This document shows positions 45,901 to 55,056 of a stretch of DNA of 64,000 nt, piece by piece. A model generated the notes under the pieces. The model was not told where the DNA came from, made no database searches, and was given only the letters and a program-made list of their open reading frames with translations. Both the position numbers and the translations under genes were made by a program. Each line of letters begins with the position of its first letter. The first letter of the stretch is position 1. The DNA lies in assembly GCF_023078275.1 (NCBI RefSeq), contig NC_062992.1:9933706-9997705 (forward strand), given 5' to 3'. This DNA is from Leguminivora glycinivorella (Eukaryota; Arthropoda; Insecta; Lepidoptera; Tortricidae).

Positions 45901-48900
45901 TGAATGTGCTGGAGAAGGATGTGCTGAAGTGTGGTCCATATTCGCAAGTCCTTTTTCAGGGGGAGGAGTCCTTAGAGTGCGCGAACTTCTGTTAAATGCG
46001 TCTTCCATATTTCCGTAAACTCGTCCCCATTAGGTACACTTTTAGATAGCCAAACGTGCCAAACTCACAATTATGTATTGAAAAGTGCTGATTTAGACTT
46101 GACACAGATTACTCAATTTTTGTTATTAATTACGAGGGCTGATTGAAAAGTTCGCGGCTTAAATATGAAATCAAAACCAAAGTTTTTTTATAATATTTTT
46201 ATTTCTCTACGTAGTCCCCGTTAAGGTCTTTGCACTTATTCCATCTGGATTCCAAAGCCATTATACCACTTTTAAAAAAAAATTCCTCCAGGCCTTCAAA
46301 ATAGGTATCCACTTCAGCTTGGACCTCGTCGTTGGTCAAAAATTTCTTACCACCCATGTGTTTTTTTAAATTTGGAAATAAATGGAAGTCCGATGGTGCC
46401 AAATCGAGTGAATAAGGCAGATGCGGCAATAATTCAAACCCGCAATTATGAATTTCTGCCATTGACTTTAGTGGCGTATGCACGCGTGCATTGTCCTGGT
46501 GGAAAAGAACTTTCTTTGTCAGCACTCCAGGTCTTTTTACTTTCAAAGTCGACGTAATCGACGTAAAAGTTCGCAATAATAGTCCGAGTTTATAGTCGTA
46601 CCTTTTTGGAGATAGTCAACCATTATTACACCCTTTGCGTCCCAGAACACTGATGCCATAACTTTATTTGCCGACAAAATGGCCTTTGCCTTTTTGGGTG
46701 GCGGAGATCCAGCACGAACCCACTGTTTTGATTGCTGTTTAGTCTCGGGCGTATAGTGGTAGACCCATGTCTCATCCATTGTAACATACCTGTCCAAAAA
46801 GTCTTGAGGGTCAGCTTCATACAGGTCTAGACAGTCGCGTGAAATTGTTAGACGAGTAATTTTTTGTTCCACTGAAAGGAGCTTTGGAACCCATCTCGCC
46901 GACACCTTGGAAAACCCTAATTCGTTAACTATAATGTTTTGAGTTTTTTCATAGGAGATGCCTACGATTTCGGCTATTTCTCTCACTTTTAACCGTCGGT
47001 TTTGGATTATCATTTTGCATACAGTTGCCACATTATTTGGATTGGTCGCAGTAGTTGGCCTCCCGGAGCGAGGGTCATCTGCGATACTGACTCGTCCCCG
47101 CTTGAATTCAGCTGCCCACTTTTTTACCATCGTATATGATGGACCGGATTGCCCTAATGTACACTGCATATCTTCATAAATTCGTTTCGCAGTCAATCCT
47201 TTTTTATGAAGATATTTAATTACATCACGTTGCTCCAAATTGTCCATTGTGAAAAAACTGCTTACACGTATTTTTAAATGAGAGGAAAAACTTATTTTAA
47301 AATATTGCATTTAATTAAAATTTCGCGGGATGACAACTAAATAATGACAGTTCAAAATGACGGCAGAAAAAAGAAACTAGGTTTTTTTTTTAATGGTCAG
47401 GCCGCGAACTTTCCAATCAGCCCTCGTAAATAAGTTCAGAATATTAAATGACACGACCGCCCACGACAGCGATCGCGAATCACGTGACAATGCCACAGTA
47501 GTAATTAGTAGTACTTATGGTATGATGGAGCTGATCTGATGATGGAGCAGAAAGGTGGTCATAGGAACTCTGTTATGAAACGTCGTATCCCCATCGAGTA
47601 AGGGGTTTTTAGAAACGTCTCGGAGAGTACTTAGATGACTGTTGAAAGAAAGTTACAGTGGGCGAAAAGCTTGTGCCAGAAATGAAATTTTTGTAAAAAG
47701 ACTTATTAACCTGCTCAAATATTCGTACCAGGTACAAGAGCTGCGAAATTGCATGGAGAAATTATAAATTAACCCCCTTTTTCATAAACGTTCACTAAAT
47801 TATCCGAGCTGATAAAGTTCGTTTGTCCCTTTCCGACGTATTGTTGTGATAGAAAGGGACAAACGAACTTTATCGGCTTGATAACTTTAGTGAACGTTTA
47901 TAAGGGGGTTCTTTTAATTATATGATTAATGCCTAGACACAACGCCAAATCAACTTTACTAGACAACTTCTTCTTCCTCGGTTTCTCATGGCTGAGGGTC
48001 GCGACCACATGAGGTCGTTATTTTTCGCACCAAAGCCCTCCACTCCGCACGGTCTTCTGCAGTCCTCATAATAGGCGCCTGTGTTAATCCCTGGCAGGCC
48101 TTCTTAACGCTACCCAACAACAACCCAGACAGTTCTACCCAGAGCTAAACTAGCTAATAATATGTATTGAACTTTGTTCCCATAGTTTCAATTTATTCAT
48201 AACATACATACTCAATAAAGATTCCTACTACAGTTATTTGGCTCCAACACATGGAAATACTTACATAATTGAAATGCAGCCAATCTAGTGTTCCTAGGTG
48301 TCTGAATAGGTCATGGTTACAGATGTTCTAAAGATAGACTTTGGCTGATTGATAAATTCTAGAATCATATCTATAGATAAAAACGTAATATAGTCCGGGT
48401 TTTAAGATCAAAGTACACTACTAACGAAGAAAACATGAAAGTTGCCATAAATTTAGTAGATAGGTAAAGCATAAATGTTTGAAAAACTTAACAACTCCAA
48501 TGTTTCTTATAAAATACACCTGGGCCCTCTGGATATCAAAATACTTATTAAGCATTTTTTTTTTATGTATGAAAATCATAACTGTGTTTCAGGAAATGTT
48601 TAACGCTGTCTCTGTAACCATCACTCTAGATTGACTACGCTCATGATTTAATTTTCATACCTTGCTTTCTCGGGTATCAGTAAGGCATTAGGAGAGGATT
48701 AGAGTAGCGTCAGTTAACACGCGTAGTATTGCGTATGTAAACCTTGTAAATTCTTAAGAGTGTAATAAATGAACGGAACATTATTGCACAAGTACCAATT
48801 TCGTACTTCGTTCCTAAAAGCATTATCTACCACAAATTGCAACGCTTTTAGAGTTTCGTACATAAAAGGTACAAAAGGAACCCTTAGGCAGCGTCCCCAC

Positions 48901-51900
48901 TCAGGCGACGCATGTCTCGCGGCGCGGAACGGACGTCTCCGCCACGCCGCCTGAATGTAATTCAAAAAACGTGCGCCCCGCCGCCACGACGCCTGGGGCG
49001 CGTCTTACGTCCTTCCTATACAAAATGTACTGAGGAGACGTTTTTTGAATTACATTCAGGCGGCGTGGCGGAGACGACCGTTCCGCGCCGCGAGACATGC
49101 GTCGCCTGAGTGGGGACGCTGCCTTATGGTGCGACTCTGTCCGTCTGTCTGTCACATTACTATTTTATTTTCCCAGGTATCGGCATGATCGCAGCTGGCG
49201 CCTACGACATCATCGTCGCCGGCGGCGTCGAATTCATGTCCGACGTCCCAATCCGTCATTCCCGCAAAATGCGCTCTCTACTACTCCGCGTCAACAGAGC
49301 TAAGACCCCTGCTCAGAGGCTGTCACTACTGGCTTCTATCCGCCCTGACTTCTTTGCTCCTGAGGTACTTATACAAGTCTCTCTAAACATTCCGATAGCG
49401 CGATGTAGAATTCGCCGTGCTCGGTTCAGCGACATCTAGCGGGATAATCGGTAAACACGCGTGATGAGTTCTTGTACGACGTGCCGAACCGTCATTTTCG
49501 CAAAATGCGCTCTCTACTGCTTCGCGTCAACAGAGCTAAGACTCCTGCTCAGAAGCTATCGTTACTGGCTTCTATCCACCCGAACTTCTTTGCTCCTGAG
49601 GTATGGAATGTACTTATACTATATATGTAAACATTTCGTTTTTGCGATGTAGAAATCGGCGCAAACGGTACAGCGACATCTAGCGGGATATTTGGTAAAC
49701 ACACAACCACAAATTGTTCTATGAGATTTGGTAAAAAAGCAGCTCACCTTTAATAATTCTGAAAGTGAATTATTACGAAAGTTCATAATATCCGACGTGC
49801 CGATCTGTCACCTCCCACAAAATGCGCTCTCTACTGCTCCGCGTCAACAGGGCTAAATACTCCTTGCTCAGAGGCTATCGCTGTTGGCCTCTATTCGCCC
49901 GGACTCCTTCGCTCCTAAGGTGATTTATACAATTTCTGTAAACATTCCGATAGCGGGATGTAGAATTTGCCGTGTTCGGTACAGCGACATCTAGCGGGTT
50001 AATTAGGATACACGCGTGATAAGTTCATATCCCGTCGTCCCCATCATCCGTCACTCCCGCAAGATGCGCTCTCTACTGCTCTGCGTCACGTCAACCAAGC
50101 TAAGACTTTTGCTCAGAGGTTGTCACTGCTGGCCTCTATCCGACCTGGTTTTTCGCTCCTGAGGTACTTATACAATCTCAGTAAACATTCCGTTAGCGCG
50201 ATGTAGGAATTGTCGCGAGCGGTACAGCGACATCTAGTGGAATATTTAGTAAACTAGCAGCCACGAACGAAATCATGTTGATGGTACTTATACAATCTCA
50301 GTAAACATTTCGTTAGCGCGATGTAGGAATTGTCGTGACCGATGCAGCGACATCTAGCGGAATATTTAGTAAACTAGCAGCCACGACCGAAACGTGTTCG
50401 AGGTTCTTATACAATCTCTGTAAACGTTCCGTTAGCGCGATGTAGGAATCGTAGCGAACGGTACATCGCCATCTAGTGGATTATTTAGTAAACTGGTAAC
50501 CACGAACGAAACCTGTTGGTAGTTATACAATCTCTGTAAACATTCCGTTAGCGCGATGTAGGAATAGTAGCGAACGGTACATCGCCATCTAGCGGGGTAC
50601 TTGCTAAACATGCTCTTACCCGTTTCAACCGAGCTAAGACACCGCGTAACGGAAAATCCCACCACAGTAAGGCCTGATTTAGACGGCGTGCGAACTCGCA
50701 TGCGATTTTAGTTACATTGCGGGCTGTTGAGGTTACACAATTTTGCATAGCCATCAAATACCACAATGTAATAAAACTTGTATGTGAGTTCTCGTACCGT
50801 CTAAATGGGCCCTAACTGTTGACTTTCTTCTAGCTTCCCGCCGTGGCTGAGTTCTCCTCCGGAGAGACCATGGGTCACAGCGCGGACCGTCTCGCCGCCG
50901 CTTTCGGTGCGACTCGTCAAGAGCAAGACGACTACGCCCTTCGCTCCCACAAGGCGGCCGCTGAGGCGCAGGCTAAGGGATACTTCACCGATCTCATCCC
51001 TGTCAAGGGTAAGTTCCTATAAATAAAGTGTCCTATAAGTGCACTAAAATGTACTTTGAATAAAGTGTCTAAGGTGTAGTCCAAAGGTTACTAAATAGCA
51101 TTTTAATGCGGACTACATTTTGTTATCCCCGGAAATAAGTTTTTTCAGGGACAGAACCTAAAGAAGAAAAAGTTAGGTCTGGCAAAGCTTGATTATCCTG
51201 GCGATGTTCCGTAACTAGGCGATTTGCCTATTTTTACATGATATATTTTATCCTTTTCCAGTGGACGGCAAAGACGGTCTGGTAGACAAGGACAACGGTA
51301 TCCGCGTGTCCACTCCAGAACAGCTCGCCAAGCTGAAGCCGGCCTTCATCAAGCCGCACGGCACCGTCACTGCCGCCAACGCTTCTTTCCTGGTAACTAT
51401 CATTATCATCATGCGTAGATGGCAGCGACACCAAAATAGGGAACTTGACTGTAGTTAAAATAGAATATTTTATACCATGCACGAAATAAAGCATCAGATA
51501 ATTATAACAAAGAGATGGACATAAGTTATTTTTAAATTCAAGTTCTATTTAATAAGTCAAGTAGAAATTTATAAAGTAACTGAGTTGACCGTGACGTCAC
51601 TCAATTCAATTTCATATAAACTCTATATTTAGCAAGTCGTTCAAATTCGTTTTGACAGTTCTTAAAAAGAAGCTGACTTGACTAGGAGGCAAGTAGCCTA
51701 TAAGATGTGGTCAAGGTACTATCAGCTGCAAAAGTGCATAAGGAAATTATGAATGAATTCATTGATACATTTGCAAAAGAACATTTTAAGCAGCCCACAC
51801 CAATGATATGATTTTTTCCGGATCCGATGAAATGGGGTGTTGCCTTAAACATCAAATGAGGTAGTTCGAATTTGTATTATTAGCAGAGATCGGACGGATT

Positions 51901-54824
51901 TGCGACATTCTTAGTGACTTACGTCATTTTAATGACTTTTAGTATGAAATGACGCACAAAAATCCGATCTCTGATTATTAAATATGAAGTAGTAATGTCA
52001 TATACAATTTTCCACCTCGAAATCCCAAGGAGTCAATCGAAAGCGCGGTATTTGAACCCGAGACCTCCACATCAGACGAACGGTTTACAAATAATACAAT
52101 ATACATAGTTAATGAGATAAATATTAGGTACACGGCTATACCGTGGAATGGAATAATAGGATATTAACATTGTTTGTAAGGTAAACTAAATTCAGGTGTG
52201 GTAATTTCGTTAGTAAAATAATAAGAATCATGTACATTTAGGGCCAGTTGCATCAACCACATTTGACAGACACATCATCGTCATGCAGCAGACATCTATG
52301 GAATTTCCCATACAATAAAATTTTACGAAGGCTTTAATGGTGACGGACGGTTTGATGCAACCGGCCCTTAGTATGATTTGACAAAGTTCGAACACAGGGT
52401 CAAATCTGGATAACACCCTACTCACTACTGTTAATTTTTCTACCGATGTATATTTCGTTAGCGCGATGTAGAAACCGCCGCGACTGGTACACTGCCATCT
52501 AGCTGGATATTTGTTAAACATGTATTTATCGTGTGTTGTAGACTGACGGCGCGTCGGCGTGCCTGGTGATGCCGGAGGCTAAGGCCAAGGAGCTCGGCTT
52601 CAAGCCCAAGGCCTATCTCAGGGACTTCACCTACGTCGCTCAGGTACTTGTAGATTATGTCCGTTCCAAAAGGGTCCTTATGCTTCCGACAGACGTTCTG
52701 GTAATAGTACATTACAATACAAGTGCGTAAAAAAGGAAGATAGAAACGAGTGGCAATAAATTAAAACACGACCACAGAATATATAATAGTACAAGTACAG
52801 AAGGCCCACTGCTTTGATGTTCACGAAATGCCGCCTTTTAAATGCCTACAAAATTCTAACAAAGAAACGAGCCGCACGTGCGCAGCGTCGGACGATAGGG
52901 TTGCCCATGTATAAAATGTTATACTATTGTTATACTATCTTGGGTACTTTCTAGGTATATGTATATACAGTATTTATATATTTTTGATTTAAGTCCCAAC
53001 AGCACAAGCCTTATTGAACTTTTCCGTAGGACTTAATCAATATCAATAGTAGATCTGTCTAAGATTGTACTATTTTATTCACGATGTCTATTTAACTAAG
53101 CACTATTAGCCATTCACACGCGGACATCGCATATAAAGCTTTAAAAAAACTCGCGACGTAAAGTAACAATAGAAAGTGCGAACGTGCGTTTCGTAAGAAC
53201 GCGCGCCACCCCTGATTAGGCCGCGAACTCGCGGCCGCCAGCATGTACTTGTAGCGCGGCGATAGTATCGCGGAGTGAGCCGCCCCTGACACGACCGAAG
53301 GGAGTGTTTTAAATCGACACGAGTTACGAATTTCCTTTTCGCACGTGTATCGTACAAATAGACACACACACTTTCCCATTTATAATATTACTAGCTCTCT
53401 CCATCCCTTCAACTATCTCCACCCAAAAAATCACGTCGATTTGTAGCTCCGTTTTGCCGTGAAAGTCGGACAAACAAACAGACACATACACTTTCCCATT
53501 TATAATATTAGTATGGATTAAGTATGGATTTTGTCATGAAGTCTGAATCCTTAATAATCAGTATTTATTTATAGTATTACGCCCATTTGCATTTGCAAAC
53601 CACTACCTATTAAAGAAAGTGGAACTACTGATGAAGACCATAAAATTATAGCAGTATAAACGTCGGTTTATTTATTAAAACCTTAAGTCTTTTCATGTTA
53701 TTAATCTCCTTTTTTTGCCAGGACCCTGTTGACCAGCTGCTCCTGGGCCCCGCGTACGGCATCCCCAAGGTCCTGGACAAAGCCGGACTCACCATGAAGG
53801 ACGTCGACTCCTGGGAAATCCACGAGGCTTTCGCTGTAAGTATTCAGACAGACGGACAGAGTTGCACCATAAAGGTTTGTTTTGTACCTTTTTAGTACCA
53901 AACCCTAAAAATAATTGCAGAAGGAACAAAGGTCTAAAAGAGAGAATTAGCCAACGGTACAATCGTTCACTCTCTGTAGCGAAATGAAACGCAACTATCG
54001 CGTTAATATGGAAGAGTGATAGAGAGACACAATGCGTTTCGATATTAAAGCGCAAGCGATTGTCCTGTGGCACCCTGAACCCAAATTTATTGACCATATG
54101 TTTTGCCGGTTTTTTGTTCAGAATAGCCACCTTGAAAGTGATTACTAATATATTTAGGGATGTTACGAATATTTGCATTCGCATTCGCATATGCGAATGA
54201 TTCGCATTCTTTTAAACATTTGCATTGACATTCGCATTCGCTTCAAACGATGCGAATGTTTTGCGAATGCGAATGTGTGCAAGTCGCAGCTTGTTCCTCG
54301 CCCGCGCCGGCCGCTCCAATTGCTACTTGTCGACTGTCGACTCGCGCATGCGCAGATAGGTCAAATTCGTACGGCGTGAAGTTCGTACTCGGCATTTTGA
54401 CCAATAGTAAGCATTTTTAATTTTTTACCTAGCGGGTTGTTGGTGATTGCTTGGTTTTTATTTTGGTTTTTTATGAAATTCAGCGATATTCGCATTCGCA
54501 CATTCGCATTCTGAATATTCGCATTCGCATTCTGAATATTCGCATTCGCATTCGCGAATGTGACACATGCGACATTCGTGACATCCCTAAATATATTATA
54601 CTCTCTAAAAAGTTTTGAAAGGGTCAATATTTTATTCCCGACCACAATTACACATATGCTTAATGCTACAATTATTACAATCTCTTCCTATATTTAGGAC
54701 TACCTGCGTGTTTTTTATAATATTTTTAACTTAATGTTTTTTTTTTCAGGGTCAAATCTTGGCCAACTTGAAGGCCATGGACTCTGACTGGTTCGGGCAG
54801 ACCTACCTGAAGAGGCAGGGCAAG
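36925..54824 (+). CDS. HADHB: Mitochondrial trifunctional protein beta subunit (3-ketoacyl-CoA thiolase), 9 exons, C-terminus outside window
   Basis: Gene-level entry. Exons of 64, 172, 188, 188, 175, 131, 102, 114 and 75 nt join in phase to 403 residues. The N-terminus (MASHIAKTLLKSSHASST) is basic and Ser/Thr-rich, as in mitochondrial presequences. Thiolase features: VVLVDGVRTPFLVS, the nucleophile loop MACISSNQAITTG with C132, IAAGAYDIIVAGGVEFMSDV, EFSSGETMGHSADRLAA, TDGASACLVM and the His motif WEIHEAFA. The protein cleaves 3-ketoacyl-CoA with CoA in the last step of long-chain beta-oxidation, with the alpha subunit (HADHA). The final part with the second catalytic Cys/His motifs (about 65-70 residues) was not found before the right edge. 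Confidence 0.93.
37985..40562 (+). repeat. tRNA-derived SINE (plus), split by R4
   Basis: Left half 37985-38105 (TGGGTTCGAATCCCGGTAAG ... GATGTTTTCTATGTATATA) and right half about 40445-40562 (CATCGTTGTCTGAGTACTC ... ATTTATTTATTTAT) are the two contiguous halves of the family copy at 24137-24394. Confidence 0.82.
38209..40445 (+). pseudogene. R4/Dong-type LINE with restriction-like endonuclease (degenerate)
   Basis: Reads TGVTFLLYKSGSTTEAKNYR, then CLPTLYKLLTSILRAKI, the RT core (AAWIDYKKAYDSVPHSWL; GIFQGDSLSPLWFCLALNPL; LLYMDDLKLF), a CCHC motif (CRACRRPGESLRHIISGC) and the endonuclease segment KPDIVIIDRL...AVLVDITIP. The frame is broken at about 38640, 38940 and 40079. The 5' end is truncated. 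(TAA)n lies immediately upstream (38183-38206) and AATAATAATA follows near 40444. Dong is known to target TAA repeats. Same family as 25613-26345. Confidence 0.85.
41702..41873 (+). CDS. HADHB: HADHB exon 2
   Basis: Acceptor TATCCTTCATAG, donor GTAAGT, 172 nt, phase 1 to 2. It encodes ALSVGAALQQKKTLKDRTGK, then NVVLVDGVRTPF, the start of the thiolase N domain. Confidence 0.93.
41884..42296. mobile_element. Long hairpin MITE (about 410 bp)
   Basis: Arms of about 180 bases: ATTATCTGGGTAA / TTACCCAGATAA outside, GGTCCCCTGAGTCACGCTGG and CCAGCGTGACTCAGGGGACC inside. It begins 11 bases after the HADHB exon 2 donor. Confidence 0.78.
42467..42973. repeat. Dispersed repeat, TAGGGTTCCGTA family, copy 2
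   Basis: Same repeat as 31069-31617 with the same GAGCGTGGCCCGACACGCTC stem-loop before GGCCGGTTTTTT; a (GT)n tract follows at 42980-43005. Confidence 0.78.
43215..43336 (+). repeat. LINE 3' UTR fragment
   Basis: TTGTATTTTATCAAGGTGTGCAATAAAGAG followed by TATTGTATTG repeats; the 3' terminus of a non-LTR element without coding sequence. Confidence 0.5.
43766..43953 (+). CDS. HADHB: HADHB exon 3 (catalytic cysteine)
   Basis: Acceptor AATGTCTTAG, donor GTATGT, 188 nt, phase 2 to 1. It carries the nucleophile loop HTVTMACISSNQAITTG; C132 forms the acyl-enzyme. Confidence 0.95.
44385..46130 (-). pseudogene. Non-LTR element with ORF1 (gag-like) only; ORF2 deleted
   Basis: Minus-strand ORF1 from ATG at 46008 (MEDAFNRSSRTLRTPPPEKG) with a frameshift near 45850 and an in-frame TAA near 45648, then open to 44787. 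The latter part has an RRM-like region (PKIILLGVPSNITENEVFD) and three CCHC knuckles (CYKCQQYCHSATYC; CSHCGLSGHTNKEC; CATCMRFK...C), as in Jockey/R1/CR1 ORF1 proteins. ORF2 is absent; a short 3' UTR ends in (TCTTA)n at 44385-44401. Confidence 0.75.
46133..47426 (-). mobile_element. mariner element (1294 bp)
   Basis: Terminal inverted repeats CGAGGGCTGATTGAAAAGTT / AACTTTCCAATCAGCCCTCG, differing at one position in about 25, flanked by TA (46131-46132 and 47427-47428). The transposase is on the minus strand and frameshifted. The element lies directly beside the LINE relic at 44385-46130. Confidence 0.9.
46199..47247 (-). pseudogene. mariner transposase, frameshifted
   Basis: ATG at 47247 (MDNLEQRDVIKYLHKKGLTA). 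It has a helix-turn-helix region with GRPTTATNPNN, the WVPKLLS linker, the first catalytic Asp in TMDETWVYHY, the second in FHQDNARVH and the third in DLAPSDFHLF, spaced as DD34D. One frameshift near 46560 separates the first Asp from the other two, next to a tandem TTACGTCGA duplication. The motif before the third Asp reads YSLDLAP rather than the usual YSPDLAP. Otherwise near full length. Confidence 0.88.
47429..48880. other. HADHB intron 3, right part: MITE and dispersed repeats
   Basis: Holds a hairpin MITE at 47771-47910 (AACCCCCTTTTTCATAAACG / CGTTTATAAGGGGGTT; inner GTTCGTTTGTCCCTTTC / GAAAGGGACAAACGAAC) and a dispersed repeat at about 47965-48115 (ACCAAAGCCCTCCACTCCGC). Nothing coding is seen. 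Confidence 0.6.
48887..49124. mobile_element. GC-rich hairpin MITE, PIF/Harbinger-like (238 bp)
   Basis: Ends GGCAGCGTCCCCACTCAGGC / GCCTGAGTGGGGACGCTGCC with TTA at 48884-48886 and 49125-49127. Arms of about 90 bases pair almost perfectly. It ends 52 bases before HADHB exon 4. Confidence 0.88.
49177..49364 (+). CDS. HADHB: HADHB exon 4
   Basis: Acceptor TTTTCCCAG, donor GTACTT, 188 nt, phase 1 to 0. It encodes IAAGAYDIIVAGGVEFMSDV and RVNRAKTPAQRLSLLASIRP. It is followed by degenerate tandem copies of its 3' half and donor (49365-50612). Confidence 0.93.
49365..50612 (+). repeat. Tandem degenerate copies of HADHB exon 4 3' end plus donor
   Basis: Exon-like copies at about 49478-49601 (42 codons still open, ending FFAPE|GTATGG), 49793-49918 (frameshifted) and 50032-50163 (frameshifted). 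Then four roughly 120-base units at 50160-50612 keep only the exon end/donor (GAG|GTACTT-like) and the intron segment TTAGCGCGATGTAGGAAT...CGACATCTAGCGG. The same intron segment recurs alone at 52447-52520 before exon 7. No acceptors are visible in the copies. Confidence 0.85.
50671..50812. mobile_element. PIF/Harbinger-like MITE, family B copy 2
   Basis: Ends GGCCTGATTTAGACGG / CCGTCTAAATGGGCCC, flanked by TAA on both sides. It lies 22 bases upstream of HADHB exon 5, so close to the branch point and polypyrimidine region. Confidence 0.8.
50834..51008 (+). CDS. HADHB: HADHB exon 5
   Basis: Acceptor TTTCTTCTAG, donor GTAAGT, 175 nt, phase 0 to 1. It encodes LPAVAEFSSGETMGHSADRL and the helical segment with RQEQDDYALRSHKAAAEAQ. 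Confidence 0.94.
51262..51392 (+). CDS. HADHB: HADHB exon 6
   Basis: Acceptor CCTTTTCCAG, donor GTAACT, 131 nt, phase 1 to 0. It encodes DKDNGIRVSTPEQLAKLKPA and HGTVTAANASFL. Confidence 0.94.
51465..51705. repeat. MITE relative of 4328-4723
   Basis: Shares ATTTTATACCATGCACGAAATAAAGCA-like sequence, TTGACCGTGACGTCACT and AAAAAGAAGCTGACTTGACTA with the element in the MBD/PHD gene intron. Confidence 0.55.
51883..51980. mobile_element. Short hairpin MITE
   Basis: CAGAGATCGGACGGATTT pairs with AAAAATCCGATCTCTG; inner TGACTTACGTCATT / AATGACGCA partly pair. Confidence 0.6.
52241..52367. mobile_element. PIF/Harbinger-like MITE (127 bp)
   Basis: Ends GGGCCAGTTGCATCAA / TTTGATGCAACCGGCCC with TTA at 52238-52240 and 52368-52370. 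Confidence 0.8.
52542..52643 (+). CDS. HADHB: HADHB exon 7
   Basis: Acceptor GTGTGTTGTAG, donor GTACTT, 102 nt, phase 0 to 0. It encodes TDGASACLVMPEAKAKELGF and AYLRDFTYVAQ. Confidence 0.94.
52965..53045 (+). repeat. SINE fragment
   Basis: Middle part of the tRNA-derived SINE family (ACAGCACAAGCCTTATTGAA), strongly diverged. Confidence 0.45.
53391..53518. repeat. Helitron-like repeat fragment
   Basis: Shares CTCCATCCCTTCAACTATCT and CATTTATAATATTAGTATGG with 27372-27551; the hairpin end is missing and it abuts another broken copy at about 53345-53390. Confidence 0.55.
53722..53835 (+). CDS. HADHB: HADHB exon 8 (HEAFA motif)
   Basis: Acceptor TTTTTTGCCAG, donor GTAAGT, 114 nt, phase 0 to 0. 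It encodes DPVDQLLLGPAYGIPKVLD and the thiolase motif DSWEIHEAFA. Confidence 0.95.
54155..54589. mobile_element. hAT-type MITE packed with GCATTC/GAATGC hexamers (435 bp)
   Basis: Ends TAGGGATGTTACGAAT and ATTCGTGACATCCCTA with an exact 8-bp duplication AATATATT (54147-54154 and 54590-54597). Both arms are built of GCATTC repeats in opposite orientations. It lies in HADHB intron 8. Confidence 0.88.
54750..54824 (+). CDS. HADHB: HADHB exon 9
   Basis: Acceptor TTTTTTTCAG, donor GTATGC, 75 nt, phase 0 to 0. It encodes GQILANLKAMDSDWFGQTY then LKRQGK. The next exon is not visible in the remaining 9.2 kb, which is filled with repeats and the Gypsy element. Confidence 0.93.
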
Positions 54825-55056
54825 GTATGCGTGTTCTATTTTTACAAAAATATCTTTCTTCCTTTTTTGTCAAAGGGGCCCACACTGCAAATCCGTCACT
54901 GGTCCTCTAGTCATTTATTTAGGATACTGTTCTCTTTAATCAGATCAACTTGATGAAATAACCTCTTGAGCTTTTATAGCCGGTCATTTTTAACCCTCGA
55001 CGGGGTGTTATAAGTTTGACGTGTCTGTCTGTGTGTGTGTGTGTGTGTGTAACCTG

